Below, one piece after another: positions 22,240 to 34,743 of a DNA stretch of 64,000 nucleotides. The stretch lies in contig JACGCN010000069.1 in the NCBI GenBank assembly GCA_014905825.1, forward strand, positions 89,440 to 153,439, in the 5' to 3' direction. A model generated the notes under the pieces. That model worked only from the letters and a program-made list of their open reading frames with translations. It had not been told where the DNA came from and ran no database searches. The stretch comes from Lyophyllum atratum. Its lineage: Eukaryota > Basidiomycota > Agaricomycetes > Agaricales > Lyophyllaceae. The number at the start of each line of letters is the position of its first letter. Position 1 is the first letter of the stretch. The translations under genes and the position numbers were made by a program.

Positions 22240-24200
22240 TGCCAGGGAGTACCCAATTTCGAAAATTGTAAAGGCATGTTGTGTCGGGGATGATCAGCCG
22301 CATATAAAACCAAAGGAAAGGAAGCATACACGGAGGTATACATCGCCCATCTAGTTGCCTCCCCACCCATTACTGATCCGAGATTCCCCACCGTCCGCCC
22401 CATTCTGCTTCAAAGTCCGTAATCGTCATTTTTTCCAGATTCTTCGAGGACTGATTGTCCAGGCGGAGGGACACTCTCCTGCCTCGTAAGCCCCACTCGG
22501 ATATAGGTTTTAGTCACCGATGCAATCGACGCCGAAGGAAAGTAGTGGATGAGGCCGAGAAGGGAGTGACGGAAAGAATGATCGCTATGCCCTGACCAAA
22601 CGATAGAGAGGCTGGGAACGGCCACCTACGATAAGAGAACACTCAGCCCCAGCCGAGGTCCAAATTGTGGGGAGCACGTACCTCGAGTCCATCCTCCTCT
22701 TTATCGACATCTCGTTACACTGCTCCAACTCCTCTTCTGTCGCCTTCCATACATGGTCAAGCGGCAGCGATCGCAATCGAAGATGGAGGTGGCGACGATG
22801 GTGGAAGAGGAATGAGATGATAAGTGCTGGTGTTGGGAATGATCAGCCGCGTATAAAACTAAAAGGGAACGTAGCATACATCGTAGTACAGACGTGGCGA
22901 CGATGATGGAAGGGGAATGAGACGGTAGGTGCTGGTGTTGGGAATGATAAGGCGCGTATAAAACTAAAAGGGAACGTAGCATACATCGTCGTACACCTCG
23001 CCCGTCGAGTCGTCTCTGTTGCCTTCCCACCGCTTACTGATCCAGCATACCGCCCCATTCCGCCCCGAAGTCCCACGTGTTCGCCGTTTTTTTGAGAACC
23101 TTCAAGGACTCATTGTCCTGGTCCAGGCGGAGGGACACTGGCGTCTCCTGCCTCGTAAACCCCACCCGCACAGACGTTGTAGTCGTTCGACGTGCGAAGC
23201 CTGCCTGACGCCTGACCGACGCCGAAGGAAGGTCGTGGATGAGGCCGAGAAGGGAACGTTCACGATGCCCTGACCGAACGACTGGGAAAAAGCTGCACCT
23301 GCGAGAAGAAAACACTTAGCCCCGAACGAAGTTCGATTAATTGTGGGGAGCACATACCACGGGTCGACCCTCCTCCTCCTCCTCAACATGTCGTTATCCC
23401 CTCTCCGGCCGCATTCGTCATCGCCATCCCAGACCCCGGATAGCGACGTCGGCCTCCATTTCCCTTGGCTTCGCGCCCGATGATGAGCTATGCTAAACCT
23501 CGGCATGACGACAGTGGTCGAGAAGTTGCGATTGGCAGCGAACGTAGATGGATCGAGTTCGAACTCAGGTCCGAGGCGGGGGCGGAGCCAACCAGCAGGG
23601 GAAAGATAGGCATGCCGTCTCGTACGCGAGCTCAGTGATTCCCTCGATCTGGGAGCATCCTTTAGACAGAATAAGGAACGAAAAGAAAATATGGTGGTAC
23701 ATACTGGTCATGGGGGATATATCTTCCTCGAACTCGACTCTGCGTTTCTGGCGACGTGGAGCACGGAAGGGTAAGGGAGAGCGTGATTAGGGTTGTAGGG
23801 ATGTATTCCGGAGGTGCCGTGCTATCGTAGGGCCACGCTAGCTAAATCAAGGAAGATTTGGAGATTGGATAAGGACGGACCTGTCCACAGGCCCTGTTGG
23901 CGCGAACTCAAGCTCAAGCCCCACCCGCCATTCCTTGCTGCCCTAGCCTTCCTGTGCCACCCCTAGAAGGATCCCAGTGTGCGGTGCTGCCATCGCGTAG
24001 GACACCGTGTATGCGATATCGGAGTTCGGGGAGGCAAAGGCTCGATATCGGGTCAGTTCGCTCAGGCTGCTGGGATTTGGGGCAGGGACGAGGGTGAAAG
24101 AAGAAGTTTGAATTGTGGGTCTCAGAGCTGTAGAAGCGGACATTGCGAGGTTCCAGTCAGCGTTGTGAGTTGGGAGAACGGACAAGGGTGTTGATGTTCA
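22240..24200. repeat. dispersed repeat cluster, modules A-B-A-B-C-D
   Basis: Partial module A units (TATA part at 22295-22310; others at about 22850 and 22960, each GATCAGCCGCGTATAAAACTA-like) alternate with module B copies at 22410-22740 and 23070-23420. The 23370-24200 part is collinear with 10610-11425. The order matches the 8.3-11.4 kb cluster, so both derive from one composite that was duplicated. Decayed frames only. Confidence 0.65.
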
Positions 24201-25559
24201 TCAGGGAATTGCCGCCAATGTTGTATGGTATAGCGGACTTCGCAATTAGATCAAAACAATAGGGTCGCATCATAACAGATAGTCCTCGCTTGCGACATCT
24301 TACAATAAGATTGCAAGATGACCACTATTCTACTTCAGAGCTTGTGCAGTTATAACAAAACCTTCAACAACCCCATGATTTCCTATGATTTCCCGTCGAC
24401 GAAAAAACCTCCAAGTCCATTTCAAACTCAGAACTCAACATCCATCAACAGTTCCGTTTTTCTCCTTCCCTCTCCCTCCCTCTCCCTCCCTCACCCCCGT
24501 CGTCGCCCTTTTCCTCTCCCATCGCCTGGTCTACCCTCGAACTCCCATTTCTGTCTCCACCACGACCTGTGTATCCATTGTCGGATGTCGTGTGATGTTT
24601 TCTCATCTATCATTGTAACAACCGCGAAGTCTGGAGGCCGCTCGCTGGCTTTTGGATTCACTGAAGGCACAACCTAGGGATGTGGCTGCGCGACCTCGAG
24701 GACCCCATGGAATGGCCTGCCGATGTGAATCCTCTACGTACATCAAGACATGGAACATGGACAGAGCAACGGCATTTGAGGATACCAGGACCAAGGACTT
24801 TGGCACCACAAGACCACGAGGACTGAGACTACGGCTGAATGGTTTTGCGAGCGTACATGGACCAGGAGTCCGTGACATTTTCGAATCGAGGTCGAACCTA
24901 TTCGCTGGGGACGAGAATGGGATCAACGAAGCCTGGGATACACTTATTTGGCTTCAGTATCCTTGTTGGCCGCGAATTGGACCGACCGTCGTGCCCGCCG
25001 GTGGAGTTTGTTCCGACATGCGGTGGCCGAGCTGCCTGAGATATCTATTTCTCCTCTTGCATCGTTCCCCGATGTGAATACTCGGGATCTCGCGGACAGA
25101 GCCGAGGACTGGAGCGACGACTATCGGACGGCGACCCGCGACCGTCAATCATGTATTGGGAATGGTACTCAACCAAGATGGGCATGACAAGCACCATTCA
25201 ACAAGTCTGGCGGTTGTGTTGTGTCTAGTACCGTTACGCCATTTATACTGTAGCTACTCGTTAATGCATGTTGATTTTGTTTTTACCGTCTTTCGTGTCT
25301 CGTGAGCAGAAATAGTTATAAAATTGAAAGGAACGGGCGGGAATACAGGCCGGCCCATGCCACATGCACACAAGGCTAGTAGACATCTTGCAATAGATTG
25401 TCGGAATTAAGTTTTTGACTTGATGGAGAAATCTCTTACAAGGTGACATACAATAATTATACATGTTGCAAATATTTTGCGGGTTCGCAAGGCAATATTA
25501 TGACGTTGCGATGGATAGCTATAATCGCGACAATTCCCTGATGTTGATATGTAGACTCA
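24201..25559. other. no assignable gene
   Basis: Several overlapping plus-strand frames exist (24318-24677, 24652-25077, 24948-25187) but none shows a recognisable domain or a clear splice pattern. TCCC-rich low-complexity sequence lies at 24466-24500. The far end (25440-25560) is AT-richer. I support no gene here. Confidence 0.35.
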
Positions 25560-26660
25560 AGATGTAGCCAAACAAATCCTGTGATGTCATTTCTTATTAT
25601 ACTTTTCGCCCCGTTCACACCATACAACACAAGATGCCGTTGAAGATACTCTGTAATCCTCCAAAAGACATAGACTGGGAGGTCAGTGAAGGGGCGGGCC
25701 CTCCCATGTGGTCCAGTAGCATGGTGAGTGCCTTATCCGTCTCTCACCGCCGTGTCTCCTCTGACAGTGGTCGTTTCGTTGAGTTCAGACCCTCTGCGGC
25801 CTCAGGATACAGCGCCAACGCGACTCTCAGATGGGGACATTAGGATGGACGAGAAATCCCCGGCGGATGGGAGTTGGACACAACCTCGACGAGCGACGCG
25901 TCAGGAACCTCCGGGGTATGCTCCTGCTCGTCTTGAGGCTTAGATATATGCACTGATATTCATGCTTGCACACGTGAGAGGAGATCCGAGTGGCACCGGA
26001 GGGATAGTGGTGGGAGGAATGGCGGCCGCGCATGGCGCTTACACACTCGCTTGGTGAGGATGCTGGGTCCCACTTGAAACGTTCGTTCATTTCATACTTA
26101 GTGGTTTCCACTGATCGTTATCTATAGCATCCCTCTGCTTCCAAGTGGTACGAAAGAAGGTGATTACTGGCTAACGGTCGTACAGGCTATTCTGAATCCG
26201 AGATGGTATGTGCCTCATCAGCTCGTGCATCGCCCATCTCTGTAACGATTATCTCTAGTAGCCTCGATCCCAACTGTCGCCCCCAGCACTCGCCATTTGA
26301 ATACTGCGAAATTCGAACGAGTACGAGTCACACACACCATGCAACGCCTGTCCAAATCCACCCGCTGTAAAATCTCCTTCGTCACACGCGTCGCCAACCC
26401 CCCTGCGGCCCCCGTTCTTCGTGGAGCGATCCCATGAGAATCTAAATGATGCTCGCAGTACCCGTGGTCCCTCCGTCCAACCCTTCCATGTACACCGGTT
26501 CTTGGAATCTCACCACGCGGCCTCCGATGTCTGAGAGAGTTCGATGTGCCGAGGAGGTGGACTGCGTAGGGAAGGACGGATGGGAAGTTGTAACAGGGTA
26601 TCGAAGTGCAAGTACCAGGAGCCTTCGTGCGCCTGGAAGGAAGTGCGTCTGAGTCGCGGG
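25560..26660. repeat. dispersed repeat, module E copy 2
   Basis: Collinear with 11430-12570, sharing GTAGCCAAACAAATCCTGTG-like, GTGAGTG(C/G)CTTA and CACGAGAATC/CATGAGAATC landmarks. It follows the second A-D cluster exactly as copy 1 follows the first. Confidence 0.6.
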
Positions 26661-26839
26661 ATTGGGACGTCGACCATGACCTTGATGAATAAACGTGGAT
26701 TCTTCGCTATATGATCACACGGCGCCTTCCTCGCGTACGACCCATCGCGATGTCCTAGTAGGAGTCTCGCTCATCATGGATGTGCAGGGTGCATACGCAT
26801 ACTGGCGACTATGCATCTTGAGAGAAAGGGTGACGATGA

Positions 26840-27120
26840 TGCTAAGAAGGAGCGGCTGCGACCGCGATTGGAGATGGATGTGGCGACGATGGTGGAAACA
26901 GGAATGAGATGTTAGTATTACGCGCTGACGTTGGGAATGATCAGCCGCACATAAAACCACAGCACACCTCGTTGTATGTATCGCCCATCGTTTCCCTCTG
27001 TTGCCTCCCCAGCATCTCACCAATCCAATAGACTGTCCGATTTACGTGGGTGTCAGGACAACAAATGCCAACATCGCCCGGGTCCCAGTCGGCGTTACGA
27101 GTCGAGGCTGATAAATAAAA
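26840..27120. repeat. isolated module A unit plus a fragment of module D
   Basis: It carries the CGCGATTGGAGATGGATGTG, GATCAGCCGCACATAAAACC and CATCGCCCATCG landmarks of module A. A short stretch like module D (CCCGGGTCCCAGTCGGCGTT) lies at about 27077. It ends before the tRNA gene; 27121-27408 shows nothing else. Confidence 0.5.
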
Positions 27121-27408
27121 TGAATGATCAGGATGCAAAATTTTAAATGGATATCTTACTCGAAACGTACCTCGAGCTCTATGTCCCACCCGAATCCCAA
27201 TGACGTGGGGTGTAACGTCTTGAAGGAGGAACAGGGAATCGGGGGGGTACCAACTTCAAGGGTCTCGTCCCGGAGTTAGCTCAGGTAACTCCTCTGACCG
27301 ACAGAGAAGGTTCAAGGACGGCAAGCTGGGGTAGCAAGGTGCAAATGGTCTGTTGCTGAAGGAGGCTATCTATAGCAATGGTGGACGCGTCCATGTCCGA
27401 AATCTCAT

Positions 27409-27510
27409 GGGCTCTTGGCACAGGGGTAGCGCGCACGCTTCGCATTACCTGAGCTTATCAGTGTTGCTTCAACTTGCGTGAGGTCGTGGGTTCAATTCCC
27501 ACAGTGTCCA
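27409..27510 (+). tRNA. tRNA-Ala(CGC) with a 30-nt intron
   Basis: A cloverleaf can be drawn. The acceptor stem is 27409-27415 with 27503-27509 (one T-T mismatch), the D arm GCAC-loop-GCGC (one A-C mismatch), the anticodon stem CACGC/GCGTG perfect, and the T arm GTGGG-TTCAATT-CCCAC perfect. The discriminator is A at 27510. The anticodon is CGC at 27441-27443 (decodes GCG, Ala). The intron is 27445-27474, one base after the anticodon, the usual place in eukaryotic nuclear tRNA genes. A T7 run at 27514-27520 would end Pol III transcription. The two stem mismatches leave some chance that it is a decaying copy. Confidence 0.7.
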
Positions 27511-27513
27511 ACC

Positions 27514-27520
27514 TTTTTTT
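27514..27520 (+). terminator. Pol III terminator of tRNA-Ala
   Basis: A run of seven Ts starts four bases after the discriminator base of the tRNA gene. Confidence 0.7.
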
Positions 27521-27672
27521 ATTACGTGCCTTTCATCCACTGACGTTCAAAGTTAGATTTAGTAGCACTGGCAGCCTGACTGCCGCTTTCAAAAATCGAA
27601 GTTCAGGCCCTGAAAACTTCCTCACGCCGCCCACGTAACAAACAGGACGTCTAGCTTATTTACGGGATCTCT

Positions 27673-28248
27673 CTATTTCTCCCGAAAGGCTACCTTGATC
27701 CGCGAGTGTTTCTTCACGTCTTCAACCCATAGTGTTATTAGTATATGGGAGTCGCACGACTCGGACTCGCACCCGTGGATTGGCATGGGCATCTTATCTT
27801 GAGGGCGAATCCCAATGGAAACAGTGACCAGAAATTGGGTTGAGGTGTCGATGTTGGGACCGGTCGGGGTAGGGTTGAGACAGAGGGGAACGAAGTATCG
27901 TGGTAGGGAGTACCCAGGTGATCGTGCGTCGTCCCCGAGCAAGATCGGACCGCATGCGATATCTCGCACGCGTCGCGCTTCTGAACTGGGTTGGATGGCT
28001 GATATGGATTGAGACAGGCGACGGATGTTGTTACCTGGATCGAAAAATGGTGTACCGCGCGATGCGCGTATGATGAATGGAGACGTTGCGGTTCGGTGGG
28101 GAGGTGGAATTCGAGAGACGGGGCGGGCAATTTGATTGGTCAAGTGAGGTGGGAGGATGAGGCGGGAGTTTTGGGCGGACTGGAGTGCTGGTAGGAGATG
28201 CGACGTAGAGGACGTACGACGTGCCTTGTGATTATTAGCCTTCCACAT
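27673..28248 (-). CDS. hypothetical 191-aa reading frame
   Basis: This is an uninterrupted ATG-to-stop frame with no recognised domain. It is basic and Ser/Pro-rich at the N terminus (MWKANNHKARRTSSTSHLLP), which could be a mitochondrial leader, and ends SRIKVAFREK. No paralogue is seen in the window. It lies between the tRNA gene and the Set3-like gene. Length alone is weak evidence, so it may be spurious. Positions 28249-28822 show no other gene. Confidence 0.3.
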   Translation of the reverse strand: MWKANNHKARRTSSTSHLLPALQSAQNSRLILPPHLTNQIARPVSRIPPPHRTATSPFIIRASRGTPFFDPGNNIRRLSQSISAIQPSSEARRVRDIACGPILLGDDARSPGYSLPRYFVPLCLNPTPTGPNIDTSTQFLVTVSIGIRPQDKMPMPIHGCESESCDSHILITLWVEDVKKHSRIKVAFREK

Positions 28249-28822
28249 TTTGTTCGAGTACTTTGATTTCTCTGTGTCGTGAGTCGACTCTATATGCCAT
28301 TTCGGGAGGGGGAGGAAAGCTAAGATCCAGTCGTAGGATTCGTGGTGTGTTCTTCACGATCGAAGATGCTTTCGACCGAGAGTTTCTTGAGCATACAGAT
28401 GTGAGATATGATCTGAATAACTTGAGAGCGACGAGTACTTGGTCGAAAATTTGAAGGGATCGCTCTTCTTACTGTATTGCAAGTGAGTGGGTCGCTTAAA
28501 TATGTAAACGCTGGATGTACGAGTTGTCCGTGCCAACTAGCGCTATACCTTCCTGTCCTGTCATCGGTCTGTCGATGACTGCTGTGAAATGGTTGCGAGA
28601 AAGACATATCATACGGAAGAATAGACGATTCTGACGAACGCTACCAGGCACCTGAGGCACGAAGAGATCAAGAACAACGTGCTGACATCGTGGGAGTGGC
28701 GGGAAAAGAGATAGCCGAAAAGTTGCCGAGCTCTATTTGTACATATTTCGTATCCAGGGCCCTTTGATCACAATTTTGGCAAGGGGGAGCACAACAACTT
28801 CAAGAGCCCATCGTTCGCGGCG

Positions 28823-31800
28823 ATGAACAACGATGCGCAGGAGGCGGCAATGGGTCTCCTCAGCCTATCCCCCAGCAACCTCCCGCCCCCTCCTCCGCTC
28901 GTCCCCCTCAAACGCAAACACCCGCCCACCAGCACCGGCAGCACCAGCGCCAAGCGCCGGCCCACCACCAAGCTCGTGCAGCCACAGCAACCGCAGCAAC
29001 AGACGCTGACGCAGGACGGGGACGTCTCGACGGAGGCTATCAGCTGCATCTGCGGCTCGACGTTCGATGACGGGTTCAGCATCGCCTGCGACGACTGCTC
29101 GCGGTGGTGCCATGCCGCCTGTTTCGATATCGTATCGGGGGAGGTCCCGGAGGAATGGAGGTGTTGGGAGTGTGTGCCCAGGCCCGTGGATAGGGAGCGG
29201 GCGGTAAGGCTGCAGAAGGAGAGACAGGGTCTAAGGGCGCTGGAGGAACAGCAGGTGGCATCGACGACCCAGGCGCCTTCACAACCCCAGCTTTCACACC
29301 AACCACAACGGCGCAGGACGAGCCCGGGGTTGGAGCGGAAGCACCGCCGCACGAGCGCCCCCGCCATCGACGGCTCCAACACCTCGAAGCGCAAACGACG
29401 GGCTTCCTTCGTCGTGCCCCCGCCCCCACCGCCGGCTGCTGAAGAGGACGCGGACGTCGTGGTCGACATTGACGAACCATGGTCTCATTCATACGTCCAC
29501 ATCCAGAACGATATCGTCCCCGCCCGAGAAACCCGGGAGAAACTCCTCCGGCACGCCCAGTCCTGGCGGGGCATCACCGCCGTCGCACCGTTCCCTCCTC
29601 CGTCTTCTCCCCCCGTCGCCGTACACCCACTCCCGGACCCGGACCCCGTCCGCCCGCCCGCGTATGTCGTCCACACCACAGCGCCCGTCCAGTGTGAAGG
29701 ACTCATCGCTCCATTTACTAGCACCATCACCCCGTCCTCCACGTACCTCTCCGACCCCCTCAACGCCTACGCCCATCTCGGCCTCCCGAAGCCTTTCGTC
29801 CACCTCATCGGCCCGCCGCTCGATCTGGCGTTGGACGCACGTATCGCGGGCGACGGCGCTCGGTATGTGAGGAGCGGGTGCAGGCCTAATGCGGTGCTAC
29901 GACCTGTACTGTGTCCTCGCACATCTGTCCCAGAGGAGGGAGCGTCCCCGAACCCGCAGCCGAAACCACCGGAGGAGAAGGAGGGGACACTGGGTTTTGC
30001 GGTGTTTGCACTGCGTGATCTTAAAGCGCATGAGGAGGTCGTGCTGGGCTGGGAATGGGACGACGAACACGCTATTCATCAGCTTCCCGCCCTCATACAG
30101 ACACCTGGACTGTTCCCGTGAGTTCCTCCCTCCCCCCTTCTCCCTTTTTCAAGTGTATTCACGCATATACTCTACAGCGCCGCCCATCAGACACACCTCC
30201 GCGCGCAGATGAGCAACATATTACATCTGCTGTCTTCGACGTTCCCTGCGTGCGCGTGTGGTGCCCACGCCAGGGACTGCGCCCTGCGACAGATGGAGCG
30301 GTTCGTGGAGGGGCTCCCGTTCGACGATCCCGAGCCGCCTCGGCATGGGGAGAAGGAGGGGTCGCAGAAGAATGGGCACGCCAAGGGGACGGAGAGGGAA
30401 GCAGTCGATCTCGGGCCCCTCATTGGCACGCGACGCGGGTTCAGAACACGCGAGAGGATGGAAGGGTCTGGAGGGCGGGGCGGGGTGGAGATGTGGGACG
30501 ACCGGGGAGAGGGCCCGTCGAGGATTGTACTGAATGGGACGACGATGATTTGGGAGGGGGAGGGGGAGGGTGGGGAAGAGGAGGATGCGGATGTGGATGT
30601 GGAGATGGTGGATGGGGAGGAGACGGAGGATGAGCTTGAGGTGGGGTGGGATGGGGAGGGGGAGGGGGGACGGAGTCGAGGTGTGTTTTTTTCGTGTGTG
30701 GTGTTTTGGCGAGTGCTGATGTGGTTTTGGGATAGTTCACCCGGTACGCCCGCCGCCTTCCGATCCCTCACAAGATCGACATCGACACCACCACCATCGA
30801 CCACAACATCATCGACACCCGCATTTCGCAGCGCAAGAGCTACGACCGCCGGATCCGCCTCAACCCCTCGACGAGGTGGAGGACAAGATGCCGCCGAAGA
30901 TGCGGAAACGGTGGATACACAAGGAGGCGGAGGCGCGACGGGAGACGGCGGTGCGGGATGGGGAAGATGGAGAGGTTGGAGAATGGCAGTGGATTGGTCG
31001 GGATGTGGTTATGCTGGGTGGGTGGTTTTGTCATTTTGGGATTCGAAGGAGACTGATGGCTTTTTAGATTCGGTTGGGGCTCGCGAGGGTGGGAGGGGTA
31101 CGGAGGGGGGTATGAAGGGAAGGCTGGAGGTCGAGGGACGTGTGGATGAGGAGTTGAAGGCTGGGGACGACGCTCGGCGTCTTGAAGGTTCGCCAGTTCA
31201 CTTTTTTTTTGCTGACGGACTTTCTGACATTGCTGTATAGCAGCGGCCGCACTACAAGATCTCGCCCCTCAACCTACGCGCTCCCTGTCCCCTCTCAACG
31301 TCTCCGAGAGGGAGTTGAGCCTCCAAGACGACGCATGTCACGTGACTTGTAAGCCGTTCTTCAACTTCGTATTTTACCTCGTAGCTAACGCGTTTCGACT
31401 GAAGCTTCGGATCGTTATGAATGTCCGGCGAGAGCGTCGTCTTCGCCAACTTTCAAGACGCATGTGTGGCAGGAGACGGAGGATGGGGAGGTGAAGCTTA
31501 GTTTCGAGGCTGACACGGGGCGAGCAACAGGTGCGCTGGTTTCTGATAATATGTGTCAGGGTACGTCTAACGCGTTGATGCAGGTCCAGATTATCAACGT
31601 TCTCCTTCGCCTGGGCGGCGCGCAGCGTCGCCAGCTGCAGCTCTACCCGAACCCGAGCCAGAACTTCAGTCGAATTCGGTTTCTAGTACGACGTCGACTC
31701 CACCACCAAGCGTAGCGACCCTGCTACCATCGCGGGCCGAAACTGCGCGCGAAACTACACCTGATGAGAAGGATGAGGAGAAAATGGCCATCGTTCTCGA

Positions 31801-34346
31801 CGGAGATATTACAACTCGCGATGGTGCGTTTATACTCGGTTTTGGGTCGGTTTACCTCGCTTACACAGTCTATAGATTCTGTATATTCTCCACTGTCCCC
31901 TTCACCAGCTCCGCGATCGCCATCTCGATCCTCCCCTCCACCGAAGTCGACGCTAGCGTCAACTTCGAGCCCCAGTCCATCGCCACTACCCTCCACCTCG
32001 CCCTCCGCCCTACGCCTTCACCCCGTGCCGACGTCTACGCTCGTCCAACCCTTGCCACAAGCCGCAACGGACTCGCCCTCTGCGTCTTTCGCACGGCTGT
32101 CCCTCGTCACGCCCGTCGTCTCCCAACTACGTAGCAGTATCAGCGGGGCTAGGAGTGTGGAGTCTGCGGAGACGATCGAGTCGCCGCAGCTCCTGCAAAG
32201 TCCTCTTCGGAGGCTTGTACCGTTGGAAGCTCCCAGCGTGCCTTCTCATCCTGACTCCGACGATGGGGAGAGCGAGGTGGATTATGAGGGAGAGCAGGAG
32301 GAAGAGAGGAGTGAAGGAGAGGCGTTGACGCCGTTGGGAGATAGCGAGGATGAGATAGAGGTGGATAGGGATGGGGATATGGGCTCGGATGGAGGGGTGG
32401 TCGAGATGTCGATGCGGGAGCCGATGGTTTTGTCACCGGAATCGCCACCGCCTTCCCCGTCTCCGGCTTCTCCTGTACCAGCAGAAGAGGAACACATGCA
32501 CGGTGTGGAGACGTCGCCGACGGTCGCGCTCGCTGATGGAGTATCCGCCATGACCGTTGAAGGAGGCTCGGTCCCGCTCTCAGAGGCGGAAGTCTCGACG
32601 GCAGCTCGACCTCTCGGTCCTCCTGTCGAGGAACTATTCTCGCCGACACCGACGCCGACCCCACAAGATACTCTTCCGCCTATTGACACTTCGGAAGTGC
32701 GACATCCATCACCAGTCCCAGCGTCAACTCCGTCGCTGGTCGAAACGAAGCGCACGCCCACTCCACCTCCATCACCACCACCACCAGCAGACGCACAACG
32801 GTCGCCCACCCCACCCGCCATCCACGTTCGAACGCCCACTCCGCCGCCAGCACCGGTCCCGAAGGTGAAGATGTCGCTCAGGGACTACATGCTGCGCAAA
32901 CAGAAGCGGAAGGAGGATGAGAAGACGGTTGTGGTGGGTGCGGGTAGTGCCTCTGAGAGTGCGAGTGCGGCGGGGAGTGTGTCGGGGAGTGTGGAGGCGT
33001 CGCCGGCGGTGACGACTGTGGGGTTGGGGGTGGAGGAGCGGGTGAAGGAGGTGGCGAAGGATGTGGGGAGGGAGAAGGAGGCTGGGGCGCATGGCGTGAA
33101 TGGGACGGACGTAGGGAGCATGTCGAGCAAGCCAGGTCAACCTGAGACTCGCCCATCGCCTGCGCTGGCGTCGATCACGGATACTGCTGTGGTCGATCGC
33201 AACAGGCATGGGAAAGGCATCGACTCGATGGATACGCACTCCGCACCCGCCGTTGCTCCTCGTAGATGGATCCCACCTGCTGCTGCGCCGTCGTCAAACT
33301 CTAGCCACCCAGCCATGTCCATGTCGCAGATGACCGACGTCGAGCCTGCTCGCCATGTCGTTCCTGCTGTTACACCTCATTCGACGCAACCTCATAAGCC
33401 ACTCTCGCCTAAGAGGGGCCTGGACGTAGAGGATCTGTGGCGAGATGCTATAGAGAGCACGGGTCCTTGGTCAGTTGCACCACCCCTTCGAAGGCCAGCG
33501 CCGCTTGCGCCCTCGCCGCCGCTCCATACATCCTCGGTTTCCAAGACACTTCGTGCTCCAGCTCGCCCTATAACAACCGTGACACTCCAAGCCAAGACGG
33601 AGCTCCTCGATCAACCTCTACCCCCCAGGGCCGCCTCGAGCGCTGAACACCGGTCCACTGTTTCGTCGCAAGTTCGACCCATCTCCGGGGATATCTTCCC
33701 TGCTGCTCGGCCCTTGGCGGAGCGTATCGGACCCTCGAAACAGTCATCACCCATCTCCACCGCCTACCAGCGCCAATCCTCCCAGGAAGACGGCGAGGTC
33801 AGTCTCGGCGAAGAGACTCCGTCGCCCCAGCCACCCCCGAGACGTATCCGACCTGGCATCTCATGGACGCGCGACGCAACATATATCCCAAGTGCAGCCG
33901 ATCCACCAAGGGGCCCTCGCGCTCTAACGGGCCAAGTTTCTTATCGGCGACTCTCCGCCCCTGTCCAGCAGCCCTCTGCGGCGTCGTCGTACACGGCTGC
34001 CACGTCACCTCCACCGTCAGCGCCGTCTCGTGCGCCCCCAACCGGACCGCGTGCCTTGCGTGTTGGAGCCATTCCGCCAAGCTACCACGCCCCGAACCTG
34101 CAGCCGCAGCCGGCCTACTACCCCTCATCGCATGACCCAGTGCCGATCACGCGTAGGTCCATGATCATGCAAGAGATGCACTGGAAAGCGGAGGAGACAC
34201 GTAGGAGAGCGCTGGAGCAGAAGATCAGGACGTCACCGAGCCCGTCTGTGGAGCGAGACAGGATGGATGTACAGAAGGGTAGACCACGGGACGCGCGTTT
34301 TGGGGATGGAGGGGAGGATAGTGGGTGGTCTGGGCGTGGGCGATGA
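28823..34346 (+). CDS. Set3/MLL5-like PHD finger and SET domain protein
   Basis: Eight exons (28823-30117, 30178-30680, 30736-31017, 31068-31187, 31241-31348, 31405-31530, 31584-31823, 31876-34346) join in perfect phase to 1,714 aa. A PHD finger spans residues 75-117 with all ligands (C75, C77, C89, C92, H97, C100, C114, C117). A SET-like domain follows, with GDGARYVRSGCRPNAVLRP (about 343-361) and FAVFALRDLKAHEEVVLGWE (about 390-410), then a post-SET-like ACACG...DCAL in exon 2. This order is that of yeast Set3 and animal MLL5/KMT2E, whose SET domains are thought to be inactive as methyltransferases; Set3 scaffolds a histone deacetylase complex that reads H3K4 methylation. The C-terminal 850 residues are disordered and Ser/Pro-rich, apart from MSLRDYMLRKQKRKEDE. 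It is nuclear by inference. Set3-type is likely; gene-level orthology is not proven. Confidence 0.85.
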
Positions 34347-34743
34347 GGCGTTTTCTGTTGTTCGTTTTATTATTATTATCATTGCTGTCCGTCCGTCTTC
34401 ATCTTTCCCTCCCCTCTCCTTGTCTGTTTCCTCATGGGACTCTCTGCACGTATTTCATCTTTGCCGCTGACTCCCCTACGTTATCATAATATTCTCTCTG
34501 TACTGCTGTCAATGTTTATTCTGTACTCTGGAAGATGTCGATCACACACTCGTTGCATGCACCTATACATAGCTGGTAGGCTAATCGTTCGTCGGCGTAG
34601 AGTATTCGTGTACGAATAAAAGTCTCGCTTGCTGTAAACTCCTATCACGTCGGGTCTTTCATCATGAGCGCGACCGCGGATTGCTCAGGAAATAAAGTCG
34701 AGTCATGAAACGAAAGGCGTACATACTACAAGATACAAAACTA

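Noticed and set aside
29469..29870. Overlapping frames on both strands in the Set3-like gene
   Set aside because: Shadow frames of GC-rich coding sequence; the PHD/SET frame is phase-consistent through eight exons.
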